A stretch of 64,000 bases of DNA, taken from contig NZ_KB908258.1 of assembly GCF_000382405.1 (NCBI RefSeq), forward strand, positions 310,001-374,000. The letters are read 5' to 3'. The position numbers and the translations under genes were made by a program. Source of the stretch: Mycobacterium sp. 141 (lineage in GTDB: Bacteria > Actinomycetota > Actinomycetes > Mycobacteriales > Mycobacteriaceae). Within the stretch, counting starts at the first letter, position 1. Every line of letters begins with the position of its first letter. The notes below the pieces were generated by a model. It saw only the letters and a list, made by a program, of their open reading frames with translations. It was not told where the DNA came from and searched no databases. This document shows, one piece after another, positions 1-9,696 of this stretch.

Positions 1-1090
1 GCAGCGGCGAGTACTCCAGCGTGATGCCACTGGCGCCCATGATGGTGCGGGATTCGCGGGCGATGGCCAGCGCCTCCCGCACGTTGTTGAGCTTGCCGAG
101 GCTGATCTGGTCGGGGGTGACCCCGCAGGAGTCCTTGAGCCGACCGAGTTGCAGCGCGAGCAGCATGCCCTTGCCGAGCTCCAGGGTCATGTTGGCCAGC
201 TTCTCCTGGGTCAACTGGTAGCCGGACAGCGGGCGGTCGAACACCTCGCGCACGCCGGCGTAGTCGATCGCGGCCTCCAGGCTGTCACGCGCGGCGCCCA
301 CCGCGCCGAACACGATGCCGAACCGGGCCTCGTTCAGGCAGGACAGCGGACCACGCAGACCGACGGCCTCGGGCAACTGAGCCGACGCGGGCAGCCGGAC
401 GTTGTCGAGCACCAGTTCCGAGGTGACCGATGCACGCAGCGACAGCTTCTTGTGGATGACGTTCGCGCTGAAGCCGGGGGTGTCGGTGGGCACCACGAAG
501 CCGCGGACGCCGTCGTCGGTCTGCGCCCAGACAGTGGCCACATCGGCCAGATTGCCGTTGGTGATCCACATCTTGGTGCCGGACAGGATCCAGTCGGAGC
601 CGTCGCGACGCGCGGCGGTGCGCATCCCGCCGGGATTGGAGCCGAAGTCGGCCTCGGTCAGGCCGAAGCAACCGATGGCGTCACCGCGGGCCAGCCGGGG
701 CAGCCACTCCTGCTTCTGCTCCTCGGAACCCCAGCGGTGGATCGAGAACATCGACAGCGAGCCCTGCACCGAGACGAAGCTGCGTAATCCGCTGTCCCCT
801 GCCTCGAGCTCAAGGCAGGCCAGGCCGTAGCTGACGGCGTTGGTGCCGGCGCAACCGTAACCCTGTAGGTGCATGCCGAGCAGGCCGAGTTCGCCGAACT
901 CCTTGGCGAGTTCCCGGCCGGGCAGCTCACCCCGCTCAAACCATTCGGCGAGGTTGGGGCGCAGCCGGGTGTCGACGAATCGGCGCACGGTGGCCGCGAT
1001 GTCGCGTTCGTCGTCATCGAGCAGGGTGTCGATGCCGAACATCTCGAGCGGCCGCAGGTTCTTGGGCGCGGTCGGGGTCGTCGTGCTCAT
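1..1090 (-). CDS. Acyl-CoA dehydrogenase, glutaryl-CoA dehydrogenase-like (C-terminus outside window)
   Basis: About 363 residues are visible from an ATG at 1090; the C-terminus runs off the left edge. The family is FAD-dependent and cytosolic, oxidising acyl-CoA esters; glutaryl-CoA dehydrogenase also decarboxylates, in lysine/tryptophan breakdown. Visible family signatures are CFGLTEADFGSNPGG, SGTKMWITNG, SCLNEARFGI and LGRLKD, with GITLEYSP just before the cut. The SCLNEARFGI and LGRLKD blocks favour the glutaryl-CoA subgroup over general acyl-CoA dehydrogenases. It lies 45 bp downstream of dapC on the same strand, so co-transcription with fdxC-dapC is possible. The substrate is inferred from motif similarity only. 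Confidence 0.85.
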   Translation of the reverse strand, partial: MSTTTPTAPKNLRPLEMFGIDTLLDDDERDIAATVRRFVDTRLRPNLAEWFERGELPGRELAKEFGELGLLGMHLQGYGCAGTNAVSYGLACLELEAGDSGLRSFVSVQGSLSMFSIHRWGSEEQKQEWLPRLARGDAIGCFGLTEADFGSNPGGMRTAARRDGSDWILSGTKMWITNGNLADVATVWAQTDDGVRGFVVPTDTPGFSANVIHKKLSLRASVTSELVLDNVRLPASAQLPEAVGLRGPLSCLNEARFGIVFGAVGAARDSLEAAIDYAGVREVFDRPLSGYQLTQEKLANMTLELGKGMLLALQLGRLKDSCGVTPDQISLGKLNNVREALAIARESRTIMGASGITLEYSPL

Positions 1091-1135
1091 GGCTGAAACT
1101 CTACGAGCCAAAACCTGTTTCTCCGCCGAGCAGGT

Positions 1136-2236
1136 TCAGGTGAGGCGTGCGACGGCCGCGTCGATGCGTTCGTCGGTGGCCGTCAACGCGACCCGAACAT
1201 GCTGCGCGCCGGCCGGGCCGTAGAACTCGCCCGGCGCCACGAGGATGCCGCGTTCGGCCAGCCACGCGACGGTGTCACGGCAGGGTTCACCGCGACTGGC
1301 CCACAGGTACAGTCCGGCCTCGGAATACTCGATCGTGAACCCGGCCGACCGGAAGGCAGGCAGGAGCACCGCACGGCGACGTGCATAGCGGTCCCGTTGC
1401 GCGGCTTCGTGTTCGTCGTCGTCAAGAGCGGCAACCATGGCGGCCTGCACCGGTGTCGGGACGATCATGCCGGCGTGCTTGCGGACCGCCAGCAACTCCG
1501 CGACCACCGCCGGATCTCCGGCGACGAACCCCGCGCGGTAACCGGCCAGCGACGACGTCTTCGACAGGGAGTGGATGGCCAACAGCCCGGTGTGGTCACC
1601 GTCGCTCACGGCCGGATGCAGCACGCTGACCGGGTCGGCGTCCCAGCTGAGCCCGAGGTAGCACTCGTCGGACGCCACGAGGACGCCACGCTCACGCGCC
1701 CACGTCACCACCTTGCGCAGGTGTTCCACGCCGAGCACCCGGCCGGTCGGGTTGCTCGGCGAGTTGAGGTAGATCAGCGCGGGCACCTGGGGACCGAGCT
1801 GCGTCAGCGCATCGGCCCGGATGACCTGCGCTCCCGCCAGTCGCGCCCCGACCTCATAGGTGGGGTACGCAAGCTCGGGCACCACCACCGAATCGTGCGC
1901 GTCGAGGCCGAGAAGCGTCGGCAGCCAGGCGATCAGTTCTTTGGTGCCGATCACCGGTAGCACGGCATCGGGTGCCAGCTCGGTGATGCCGTATCGACGT
2001 CGCAACGCGGCTGTTGCCGATGCCCGCAGCGCGGGCGTACCCGCGGTGGTCGGATACCCGGGCGCGGCGCTGGCAGACGCGAGTGCGTCGCGGATCAGCG
2101 GGGCCACCGGGTCCACCGGTGTGCCCACCGAGAGGTCGACGATGCCGTCGGGGTGTGAACGGGCGCGCGCGGTCACCTCGGCCAGGGTGTCCCAGGGGAA
2201 CACCGGCAGAGCGGCCGAGCGCGATGCACGTACCAC
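1136..2236 (-). CDS. dapC: PLP-dependent aminotransferase, probable N-succinyldiaminopimelate aminotransferase
   Basis: This is a fold-type I aminotransferase of 366 residues. The family reaction in actinobacteria is transamination of N-succinyl-2-amino-6-ketopimelate in lysine/meso-DAP synthesis. Motifs are a glycine-rich substrate loop near DLSVGTPVDP, YLNSPSNPTG for cofactor binding, and HSLSKTSSLAGYRAGF, whose lysine should carry PLP. The frame stays open upstream through fdxC, but homologous sequence begins near LPVFPWDTL, so the GTG at 2236 was chosen; no clear ribosome binding site is seen. It follows fdxC by 26 bp, the arrangement of Rv1177-Rv1178 in M. tuberculosis. Confidence 0.85.
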   Translation of the reverse strand: MVRASRSAALPVFPWDTLAEVTARARSHPDGIVDLSVGTPVDPVAPLIRDALASASAAPGYPTTAGTPALRASATAALRRRYGITELAPDAVLPVIGTKELIAWLPTLLGLDAHDSVVVPELAYPTYEVGARLAGAQVIRADALTQLGPQVPALIYLNSPSNPTGRVLGVEHLRKVVTWARERGVLVASDECYLGLSWDADPVSVLHPAVSDGDHTGLLAIHSLSKTSSLAGYRAGFVAGDPAVVAELLAVRKHAGMIVPTPVQAAMVAALDDDEHEAAQRDRYARRRAVLLPAFRSAGFTIEYSEAGLYLWASRGEPCRDTVAWLAERGILVAPGEFYGPAGAQHVRVALTATDERIDAAVARLT

Positions 2237-2262
2237 GTCAGAGCGGGATCGAATCGGCAGGA

Positions 2263-2586
2263 TCAGTCCTCCCCCTGCGGCGGCAAATCCTTGATGGCCT
2301 GCGGGTCGTTGTCGGTCTGGCCGACCTTGGAAGCACCGCCCGGAGAGCCCAACTCGGTGAAGAAGTCCGCGTTGCTCTGCGTGTAGCTGGCCCACTGGTC
2401 CGGCACATCGTCTTCGTAGTAAATGGCCTCGACCGGGCACACCGGTTCGCACGCACCACAGTCCACGCACTCGTCGGGGTGGATGTACAGCATGCGTAAA
2501 CCCTCGTAGATGCAGTCGACAGGGCATTCCTCGATGCACGCCTTGTCTTTGACGTCGACGCAGGGTTCGGCAATGACGTACGTCAC
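2263..2586 (-). CDS. fdxC: 7Fe ferredoxin
   Basis: This 107-residue soluble electron carrier starts at GTG 2586, with a good AGGAGA site upstream. The N-terminal half has two cysteine sets: [18 protein letters not shown] for a 3Fe-4S cluster plus the closing Cys, and [15 protein letters not shown] for a 4Fe-4S cluster. A conserved tail follows (SPGGASKVG). Length and motif order match actinobacterial FdxC/FdxA. It is the first gene of a likely fdxC-dapC unit. A second, about 60 percent identical copy lies at 9300-9647, so two functionally distinct 7Fe ferredoxins probably coexist. Confidence 0.92.
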   Translation of the reverse strand: MTYVIAEPCVDVKDKACIEECPVDCIYEGLRMLYIHPDECVDCGACEPVCPVEAIYYEDDVPDQWASYTQSNADFFTELGSPGGASKVGQTDNDPQAIKDLPPQGED

Positions 2587-2823
2587 TGATGTGTCTCCTG
2601 TCCAGTGGGCTGCTGGTCGGGTTCGGTGTGGTCAGAGCTCATGAGCCCGGGGGGCCAGTATGCGTTACACATTCCTGGACGCTCGTCTCAGTGTGTCCTA
2701 ACTTTGCGCGTCACAGTTAACGGCGGCTCGCGGTTACTGATACTAATCGTCGCAGATACAACTCGACCAGTCGGCACACCCATGCACTTCCCACAATGCA
2801 ATCAGCTGCATAGGACCACCGGT

Positions 2824-2840
2824 CCCACATAAAATGTGGG
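2824..2840. promoter_or_regulatory. Inverted repeat containing a -10 element, upstream of fadH
   Basis: CCCACAT (2824-2830), AAA, ATGTGGG (2834-2840) is a perfect 7-bp inverted repeat. The hexamer TAAAAT (2830-2835) fits the mycobacterial -10 consensus TANNNT and would start transcription near 2842, exactly at an ATG. A repressor bound to the repeat would cover the -10. No clear -35 is seen. The regulator is unknown. Confidence 0.5.
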
Positions 2841-2841
2841 C

Positions 2842-2922
2842 ATGGCTCTGGTGCTGCGCGGCGGAATGCGCGCGGAGGAGAGCTCATTGGCCTGGCTTTC
2901 CGAAGTTCTGGAAACCCTGTAG
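2842..2922 (+). CDS. 26-residue leader ORF, probably leaderless
   Basis: This short ORF encodes MALVLRGGMRAEESSLAWL plus seven more residues and ends with TAG 15 bp before the fadH ATG. No ribosome binding site precedes it. A TAAAAT -10 element ends 6 bp before its ATG, so the mRNA could begin with the start codon. Leaderless short ORFs upstream of annotated genes are common in mycobacteria. It has no recognisable domain and could act by translational coupling to fadH. It is a prediction from spacing alone. Confidence 0.4.
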   Translation: MALVLRGGMRAEESSLAWLSEVLETL

Positions 2923-4953
<2,031 letters not shown>

Positions 4954-5098
4954 TCGATCGAGCGACACACGGAAAAGAAGGAACAATTTCCTCTAAACCG
5001 GTGAAATAGACCCCGCCTACTGGATACTTTGGCGTTGTCGTCAATTCCACGTGGGGGTCTGCGGCCCGGACTCGCACCGTTCGGCTGGGGGACCGTCG

Positions 5099-7435
5099 AT
5101 GGCAACCTATTCCGCATCTTCCGGATCTTCCGGATCCACCGCTGCCGACCAGTCGGCACAACGATTGATCGGCAAAGGCTGGATCCAAGGCGTGGCCCTG
5201 GTCATGATCTTCGGATTCTTCGTGATGGGCATCCTGGCCTACCGCACCTACGCAGCGTCGATGCCGCTGCCCGACAAGGTCGTCACACAGTCGGGCCGGG
5301 TGGTGTTCACCGGTGCGGACATCGTCCGCGGGCAGGAGCTCTTTCAGGCCCGCGGGCTGCAGGAGTACGGCTCGGTGGTCGGTCACGGCGCTTACCTGGG
5401 ACCCGACTACACCGCCGACTATCTGCGCAGGGCGGCCGAAGATGTCGCCGATCAACTGCGCAGGCAGGGCATAGGCGAGCCCCACGACGCAGTGGTCGCA
5501 GAGTTTCGGACCAACCGCTACGACCCCGTAACCCGCACCCTGGTATTCACCGACCACCAGGCCGCGGCATTCGACCGCGTCGCCCACTACTACGCCGGCT
5601 ACTTCGGCGAAGACTCCACCAAGTACGGCCTGCGCCCGGACTTCATCACCGATCCCGCGCAAATCCACGACCTCACCGCGTTTTTCGCGTGGACGGCATG
5701 GGCGTCGGCCGCCGACCGGCCCGGCCACAACTACAGCTACACCAACAACTGGCCGTCCGAGCCGCGCGTCGACAACGGACCTACCGCTCAACTGCTCATC
5801 TGGTCGGTGCTTTCGCTGATCGTGCTGCTGGGTGGCACCGGCGTCATGTTCGCCGTCTACGGACGCTGGAGTCAGAAGATCGGCTGGCACAGTGCCGAAG
5901 CACCCACGGTGTCGTTCCTGCAGCCGGGCGAAGTTCCGCTGACCCGCTCTCAGCGGGCGACGATCTGGTTCTTCGCGATCATCTCCGTGCTCTTCCTGGG
6001 CCAAGCGCTGCTCGGCGCCGCGGTCCAGCACTACCGAGCGGACCTGGCCACGTTCTTCGGCATCAACCTGGCCACGATCCTGCCCTACAACCTGGCCCGA
6101 ACCTGGCACCTGCAGCTGTCGCTGTTCTGGACGGCCGCGGCATTCCTGGCAGGGGGGATCTTCCTGACACCGTTCATCGCCCGCCGCGAGCCGCGCCGGC
6201 AGCACTGGCTCACCTACGGTCTGCTGGCCGCCGTCGTCGTGGTGGTCGTCGGTTCGTTGCTCTCCGAGGCGCTGTCGATCTACGGGATCGTCCCGGCCGG
6301 GTCGCTGTTCTCCCAGCAGTGGGAATACCTCGACCTGCCCCGGCTGTGGCAGATCCTTCTTGTTGTCGGCCTGTTCCTCTGGATCGTGATCATCTGGCGC
6401 GGGATGCGGTCGCGCCTGGCGGGTGAATCGAAGTCGAACATGCCGTGGGTGTTCTTCTTCTCCGGCCTGGCGATCCCGGCGTTCTACGCCGTCGGCCTGC
6501 TGGCCGGCAGCGACACCCATCTGTCGGTCGCGGACTTCTGGCGGTTCTGGGTGGTGCACCTCTGGGTGGAGGACTTCCTCGAGCTGTTCACCACGGTGAT
6601 GGTTGCCTACATCTTCGTGATGCTCGGTGTGGTCACCCAGCGCATCGCACTGGGCGTGATCTTCCTCGACGTCATCCTGTACTCCGCGGGCGGCGTGATC
6701 GGCACGATGCACCACCTCTACTTCTCCGGCACCCCGGTGGAGCACATGGCGCTCGGCGCGTTTTTCTCGGCGGCGGAGGTGATTCCGCTGACCTTCCTGA
6801 CCATCGAGGCATGGGCATTCCTACAGCTGGGTTCGCGACGATCCGCCGGCGACACCAAACCGTTCCCGCATCGGTGGGCGGTCATGTTCCTGGTGGCGGT
6901 CGGGTTCTGGAACTTTGTCGGGGCCGGGATCTTCGGCTTCCTGGTCAACCTGCCGATCGTTTCCTACTACCAGATCGGTACCGCCTTGACCGCCAACCAC
7001 GCTCACGGCGCCATGATGGGCGTATACGGCATGCTGGCCGTCGGACTGGCAATGTTCGCGTTCCGGTACGTGATTCCGGCCGACAAGTGGCCCGAGAAAT
7101 GGGCCCGGGTTTCGTTCTGGTGCCTGAACATCGGCCTGGCCTGGATGGTCTTCGCCAGCCTGCTGCCGCTCGGCATCCTGCAGCTCTACCACTCGGTCAA
7201 CGAGGGCTACTTCGAGGCGCGGTCATTGGGCTACATCACCCGCCCCGGCAATGCCGTGCTGGAGTGGCTGCGGCTACCCGGCGATGTCATCTTCATCGTC
7301 GGCGGCATCCTGCCGTTCGTCTGGATCGCCTGGCAGGCGTTGCGGCACTTCAGGTCTGGTGAGACCACCGATGAGCTGCCGGAGCATCCGCTCTACACCG
7401 AGATCACCCCGCAAACCGCCGCCGAGTCACAATGA
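5099..7435 (+). CDS. norB: Quinol-dependent nitric oxide reductase (single-chain qNOR)
   Basis: This 778-residue membrane enzyme reduces 2 NO to N2O using quinol. The N-terminus has one membrane segment and a NorC-like periplasmic domain with no CXXCH, as expected for a quinol rather than cytochrome c type. The catalytic region follows with about 13 further helices. It shows the conserved histidines and glutamate of the heme-copper-like fold: ARTWHLQLSLFW, VVHLWVEDFLELF, GTMHHLYFSGTP and ANHAHGAMMG. ATG 5099 is preferred over an upstream GTG at 5051 because family similarity begins there and GGGGGA precedes it. It heads a run with overlapping stop/start junctions. A possible operator AGGAA-N4-TTCCT sits at 4979-4992. 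Such enzymes usually detoxify NO in non-denitrifiers. Confidence 0.93.
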   Translation: MATYSASSGSSGSTAADQSAQRLIGKGWIQGVALVMIFGFFVMGILAYRTYAASMPLPDKVVTQSGRVVFTGADIVRGQELFQARGLQEYGSVVGHGAYLGPDYTADYLRRAAEDVADQLRRQGIGEPHDAVVAEFRTNRYDPVTRTLVFTDHQAAAFDRVAHYYAGYFGEDSTKYGLRPDFITDPAQIHDLTAFFAWTAWASAADRPGHNYSYTNNWPSEPRVDNGPTAQLLIWSVLSLIVLLGGTGVMFAVYGRWSQKIGWHSAEAPTVSFLQPGEVPLTRSQRATIWFFAIISVLFLGQALLGAAVQHYRADLATFFGINLATILPYNLARTWHLQLSLFWTAAAFLAGGIFLTPFIARREPRRQHWLTYGLLAAVVVVVVGSLLSEALSIYGIVPAGSLFSQQWEYLDLPRLWQILLVVGLFLWIVIIWRGMRSRLAGESKSNMPWVFFFSGLAIPAFYAVGLLAGSDTHLSVADFWRFWVVHLWVEDFLELFTTVMVAYIFVMLGVVTQRIALGVIFLDVILYSAGGVIGTMHHLYFSGTPVEHMALGAFFSAAEVIPLTFLTIEAWAFLQLGSRRSAGDTKPFPHRWAVMFLVAVGFWNFVGAGIFGFLVNLPIVSYYQIGTALTANHAHGAMMGVYGMLAVGLAMFAFRYVIPADKWPEKWARVSFWCLNIGLAWMVFASLLPLGILQLYHSVNEGYFEARSLGYITRPGNAVLEWLRLPGDVIFIVGGILPFVWIAWQALRHFRSGETTDELPEHPLYTEITPQTAAESQ

Positions 7436-8058
7436 GTCCGCCATCGATCTCGGTGTGGCTGATGGCCGGGTACGCCCTCGGCCTGGTGGCGGTCGCCTGG
7501 GGTTTCGACTCGATGGCGCGCCGGACGTCGATTCGCGCGGCCCGTTGGCGCACCGGCAATTTCCGCTATCACGCCGACCACGACGCATGGTTGTGTCCGC
7601 AGGATCAGTGGTTGTGGCCCACCTCGTTCGACCCCGGCGGCCGGGTCATGCGTTATCGCGCCAAACCGTCTGTGTGCAACAGCTGCCCGGTCAAGACCAC
7701 CTGCACCACCTCCGATCACGGTCGTGAGATCACTCGCGAGATCGATCCGTGGCCGTACTCGGAAGCCGGCCAGTTCCACCGTGGAATCGCCTGTGCGGTA
7801 GCGGGATTAGCCCTGATCATGCTGATCGCCATGGGGTTCAGCAAGCACAGCGGCAGCGATCTGGTGGTGCTTGCGGTGACCGCGGTGGTCGTCGTCGCCG
7901 CCAGCGTCCCTCTGGCCCGCCATCTGTGGTCCAGCCCGGCGGCCGCGCCGAATCACCTTCCGCACCGCTCCGATGCTCAGGAGGCGATCGCCACGACCGC
8001 CGATCGCTTCGCCACCCGGTGGGGCGGCGGTTGGACCGAACGAAAGGAGATGCAGTGA
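7432..8058 (+). CDS. Membrane protein with transposase-like four-cysteine motif, qNOR-associated
   Basis: The 208-residue protein starts inside the qNOR stop (ATGA overlap), so the two are translationally coupled. Predicted order: an N-terminal membrane segment (about 7-25), a soluble part, and two helices near 118-135 and 140-162. The soluble part has Cys55, Cys82, Cys85 and Cys91 in LCPQDQW and VCNSCPVKTTC. The second half resembles the zinc-knuckle seen at the end of IS1182-type transposases (Y-x-C-x-x-CP-x4-CT), here in a membrane protein with no DDE catalytic domain. It probably binds metal or is redox active. I do not recognise a characterised homologue; a role in qNOR assembly or NO defence is inferred from position. 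Confidence 0.75.
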   Translation: MSPPSISVWLMAGYALGLVAVAWGFDSMARRTSIRAARWRTGNFRYHADHDAWLCPQDQWLWPTSFDPGGRVMRYRAKPSVCNSCPVKTTCTTSDHGREITREIDPWPYSEAGQFHRGIACAVAGLALIMLIAMGFSKHSGSDLVVLAVTAVVVVAASVPLARHLWSSPAAAPNHLPHRSDAQEAIATTADRFATRWGGGWTERKEMQ

Positions 8059-8861
8059 CGGCCCTTTGGCTGTTCCTCGGCGGAATGGGTGTGGTGCTGC
8101 TGGCCGGGCTGGCGACGCTGTCGCTCAAGGTTCTTCGCGAGTACGAGCGTGGTGTGGTGTTTCGGCTGGGACGGATACGGCCGATCCACGGACCGGGTCT
8201 GGCGTGTCTCATCCCGTTGGCGGATCGGATAATCCGGGTCGATCAGCGGGTGGTCACGCTCACCATTCCACCGCAGGAGGTGATCACCCGGGACAATGTG
8301 CCGGCCCGGGTCAACGCCGTGGTGATGTTTCAGGTCACCGATCCACTCAAAGCGATTCTGGGAGTGGAGAATTACGCCGTCGCGACGTCGCAGATCGCCC
8401 AGACAACGCTGCGGTCGCTGCTGGGGCGCGTGGATCTCGACACGTTGCTGGCCCATCGCGACGATCTCAACGTCGATCTGCGCAGCGTCATCGACACCCA
8501 GACTGCACCATGGGGTGTGGAGGTCCGCGTCGTCGAGATCAAGGACGTGGAAATACCGGAGTCCATGCAACGGGCGATGGCACGCGAGGCCGAGGCCGAA
8601 CGCGAACGCCGTGCCAAGGTGATCAACGCCCGCGGTGAACTGCAGGCCTCCGACGAGTTGCGACAGGCCGCCGAGACCCTCTCGCGCAACCCGGCCTCAC
8701 TGCAACTGCGCTACCTCCAGACACTGTTGGAGCTGGGTGCCGACCAGAATTCGACTGTCGTCTTCCCGCTCCCCGTCGACATCATCACGCCGTTCCTGAA
8801 GAACCCTGCCATCACCGACAAGATCGGTGAACTGATCAATGGCGTCACCCGGACCGATTGA
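8055..8861 (+). CDS. SPFH/band 7 (slipin, stomatin-like) membrane protein
   Basis: The GTG at 8055 overlaps the preceding stop, with AAAGGAGA just upstream; the product is about 268 residues. An N-terminal helix (about 5-25) is followed by the SPFH domain, with YERGVVFRLGR, PGLACLIPLADRI, VTLTIPPQEVITRDNV and a long charged helix EAEAERERRAKVI. Slipins form oligomers on membrane microdomains and influence membrane-protein stability. Coupling to qNOR and the Cys-motif membrane protein suggests a scaffold for that respiratory enzyme, which is inference. The 3' end overlaps the convergent hemoglobin gene by 17 bp. Confidence 0.88.
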   Translation: MTALWLFLGGMGVVLLAGLATLSLKVLREYERGVVFRLGRIRPIHGPGLACLIPLADRIIRVDQRVVTLTIPPQEVITRDNVPARVNAVVMFQVTDPLKAILGVENYAVATSQIAQTTLRSLLGRVDLDTLLAHRDDLNVDLRSVIDTQTAPWGVEVRVVEIKDVEIPESMQRAMAREAEAERERRAKVINARGELQASDELRQAAETLSRNPASLQLRYLQTLLELGADQNSTVVFPLPVDIITPFLKNPAITDKIGELINGVTRTD

Positions 8862-9303
8862 ACGCCGGATCGGCCTCCCGCACGAACGCGTCAAGTTCAG
8901 GTGCGTCGGTTCCGGTGAGCCGCCGGTGCATCGCCCACGCGATCCGCCGGGCCTGGGTCTTGGCCTGCTCGGCAACGGGCCCGCGATACATCTCGTCCAC
9001 GGTGGCCAGCCACAGCGTCAGCCACCGGATGAAGTGCCGGTACGCCAGCGGATGATCATGGTGGACATGCCGGTGCACCACCAGCGCGCTGCCGCGGTAG
9101 AGACCGGCCCGGAACAGCACCGTCTCCCAGAAATCGCACATCACCGGGAGGTGCGATGCCAGGCCCTTTTCCCGGATCTCGGTGAACGGGGCGGCGAGCA
9201 GATCGTCGGTCAGCACCCGTCCATAGAACCGCGACAGCAGCGCATGCACATCGTCCCGGTTGGCGAGATCACCGACCGGAACGACGACAACGGGTGCGCT
9301 CAT
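8845..9303 (-). CDS. Group III truncated hemoglobin
   Basis: The 152-residue globin contains HLPVMCDFWETVLF, YRGSALVVHRH and the proximal-histidine region YRHFIRWLTLWLATVD, the pattern of group III (P-type) truncated hemoglobins. Its ATG overlaps the ferredoxin stop by 4 bp, so the pair is translated as one unit. Family members bind O2 and NO; some are tied to microaerobic growth or NO stress. Being read with a ferredoxin and lying against a nitric oxide reductase cluster supports NO dioxygenation or sensing with ferredoxin as reductant. That pairing is inference. Confidence 0.85.
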   Translation of the reverse strand: MSAPVVVVPVGDLANRDDVHALLSRFYGRVLTDDLLAAPFTEIREKGLASHLPVMCDFWETVLFRAGLYRGSALVVHRHVHHDHPLAYRHFIRWLTLWLATVDEMYRGPVAEQAKTQARRIAWAMHRRLTGTDAPELDAFVREADPAFNRSG

Positions 9304-9647
9304 GGTTCCTGCTGCGGCGGAAGGCTCGCGACCAGCGGCGCGTCGGCATCGATCGGCCCCAGCTTGGCCGCACCACCGGGCGAGCCGAGGGGTACGTCGC
9401 GACCGGGCAGTGTCTCGGCGAAGAAGGCTGCGTTGTCGGCCTGGTAAGGCTCGAGGTCGGTGGGCAGATCGTCCTCGTAGTAGATGGCCTCGACCGGGCA
9501 GACCGGTTCGCAGGCACCGCAATCGACGCATTCGTCGGGATGGATGTAGAGCGACCGGCTGCCTTCGTAGATGCAGTCGACAGGACATTCCTCGACGCAA
9601 GCCCGATCCATCACATCTACACAGGGCTTGCCGATCACGTACGTCAC
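9300..9647 (-). CDS. 7Fe ferredoxin, second copy
   Basis: The 115-residue ferredoxin starts at GTG 9647 and closely resembles fdxC. PCVDVMDRACVEECPVDC and [15 protein letters not shown] supply the cysteines of the 3Fe-4S and 4Fe-4S clusters. It differs by an insertion near DLPTDLEPY and a different tail. It is co-translated with the truncated hemoglobin and divergent from the oxidase subunit gene, sharing an AT-rich control region. No purine-rich ribosome site is evident before the GTG, so it may be leaderless. A dedicated electron donor to the hemoglobin or NO cluster is likely but not shown. Confidence 0.9.
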   Translation of the reverse strand: MTYVIGKPCVDVMDRACVEECPVDCIYEGSRSLYIHPDECVDCGACEPVCPVEAIYYEDDLPTDLEPYQADNAAFFAETLPGRDVPLGSPGGAAKLGPIDADAPLVASLPPQQEP

Positions 9648-9655
9648 GAGGATAG

Positions 9656-9680
9656 TTTATACAAATAGTTGTTATAAAAA
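9656..9680. promoter_or_regulatory. AT-rich quasi-palindrome between ferredoxin/hemoglobin and ctaD
   Basis: TTTATACAA (9656-9664), ATAG, TTGTTATAAA (9669-9678) is an inverted repeat with one extra T in the right arm. It is strikingly AT-rich for this genome and sits in the 49-bp space between divergent genes. Its form recalls sites of Rrf2-type (NsrR-like) or CRP/FNR-type regulators. The regulator is not encoded in this window. Confidence 0.5.
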
Positions 9681-9696
9681 CTAGCGGAGGTGAGCG

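Noticed and set aside
7749..8054. Extended N-terminus for the SPFH protein
   Set aside because: The frame is open through the preceding gene, but the Arg/Ser-rich translation is a shadow; the GTG at 8055 has AAAGGAGA and starts the family domain.
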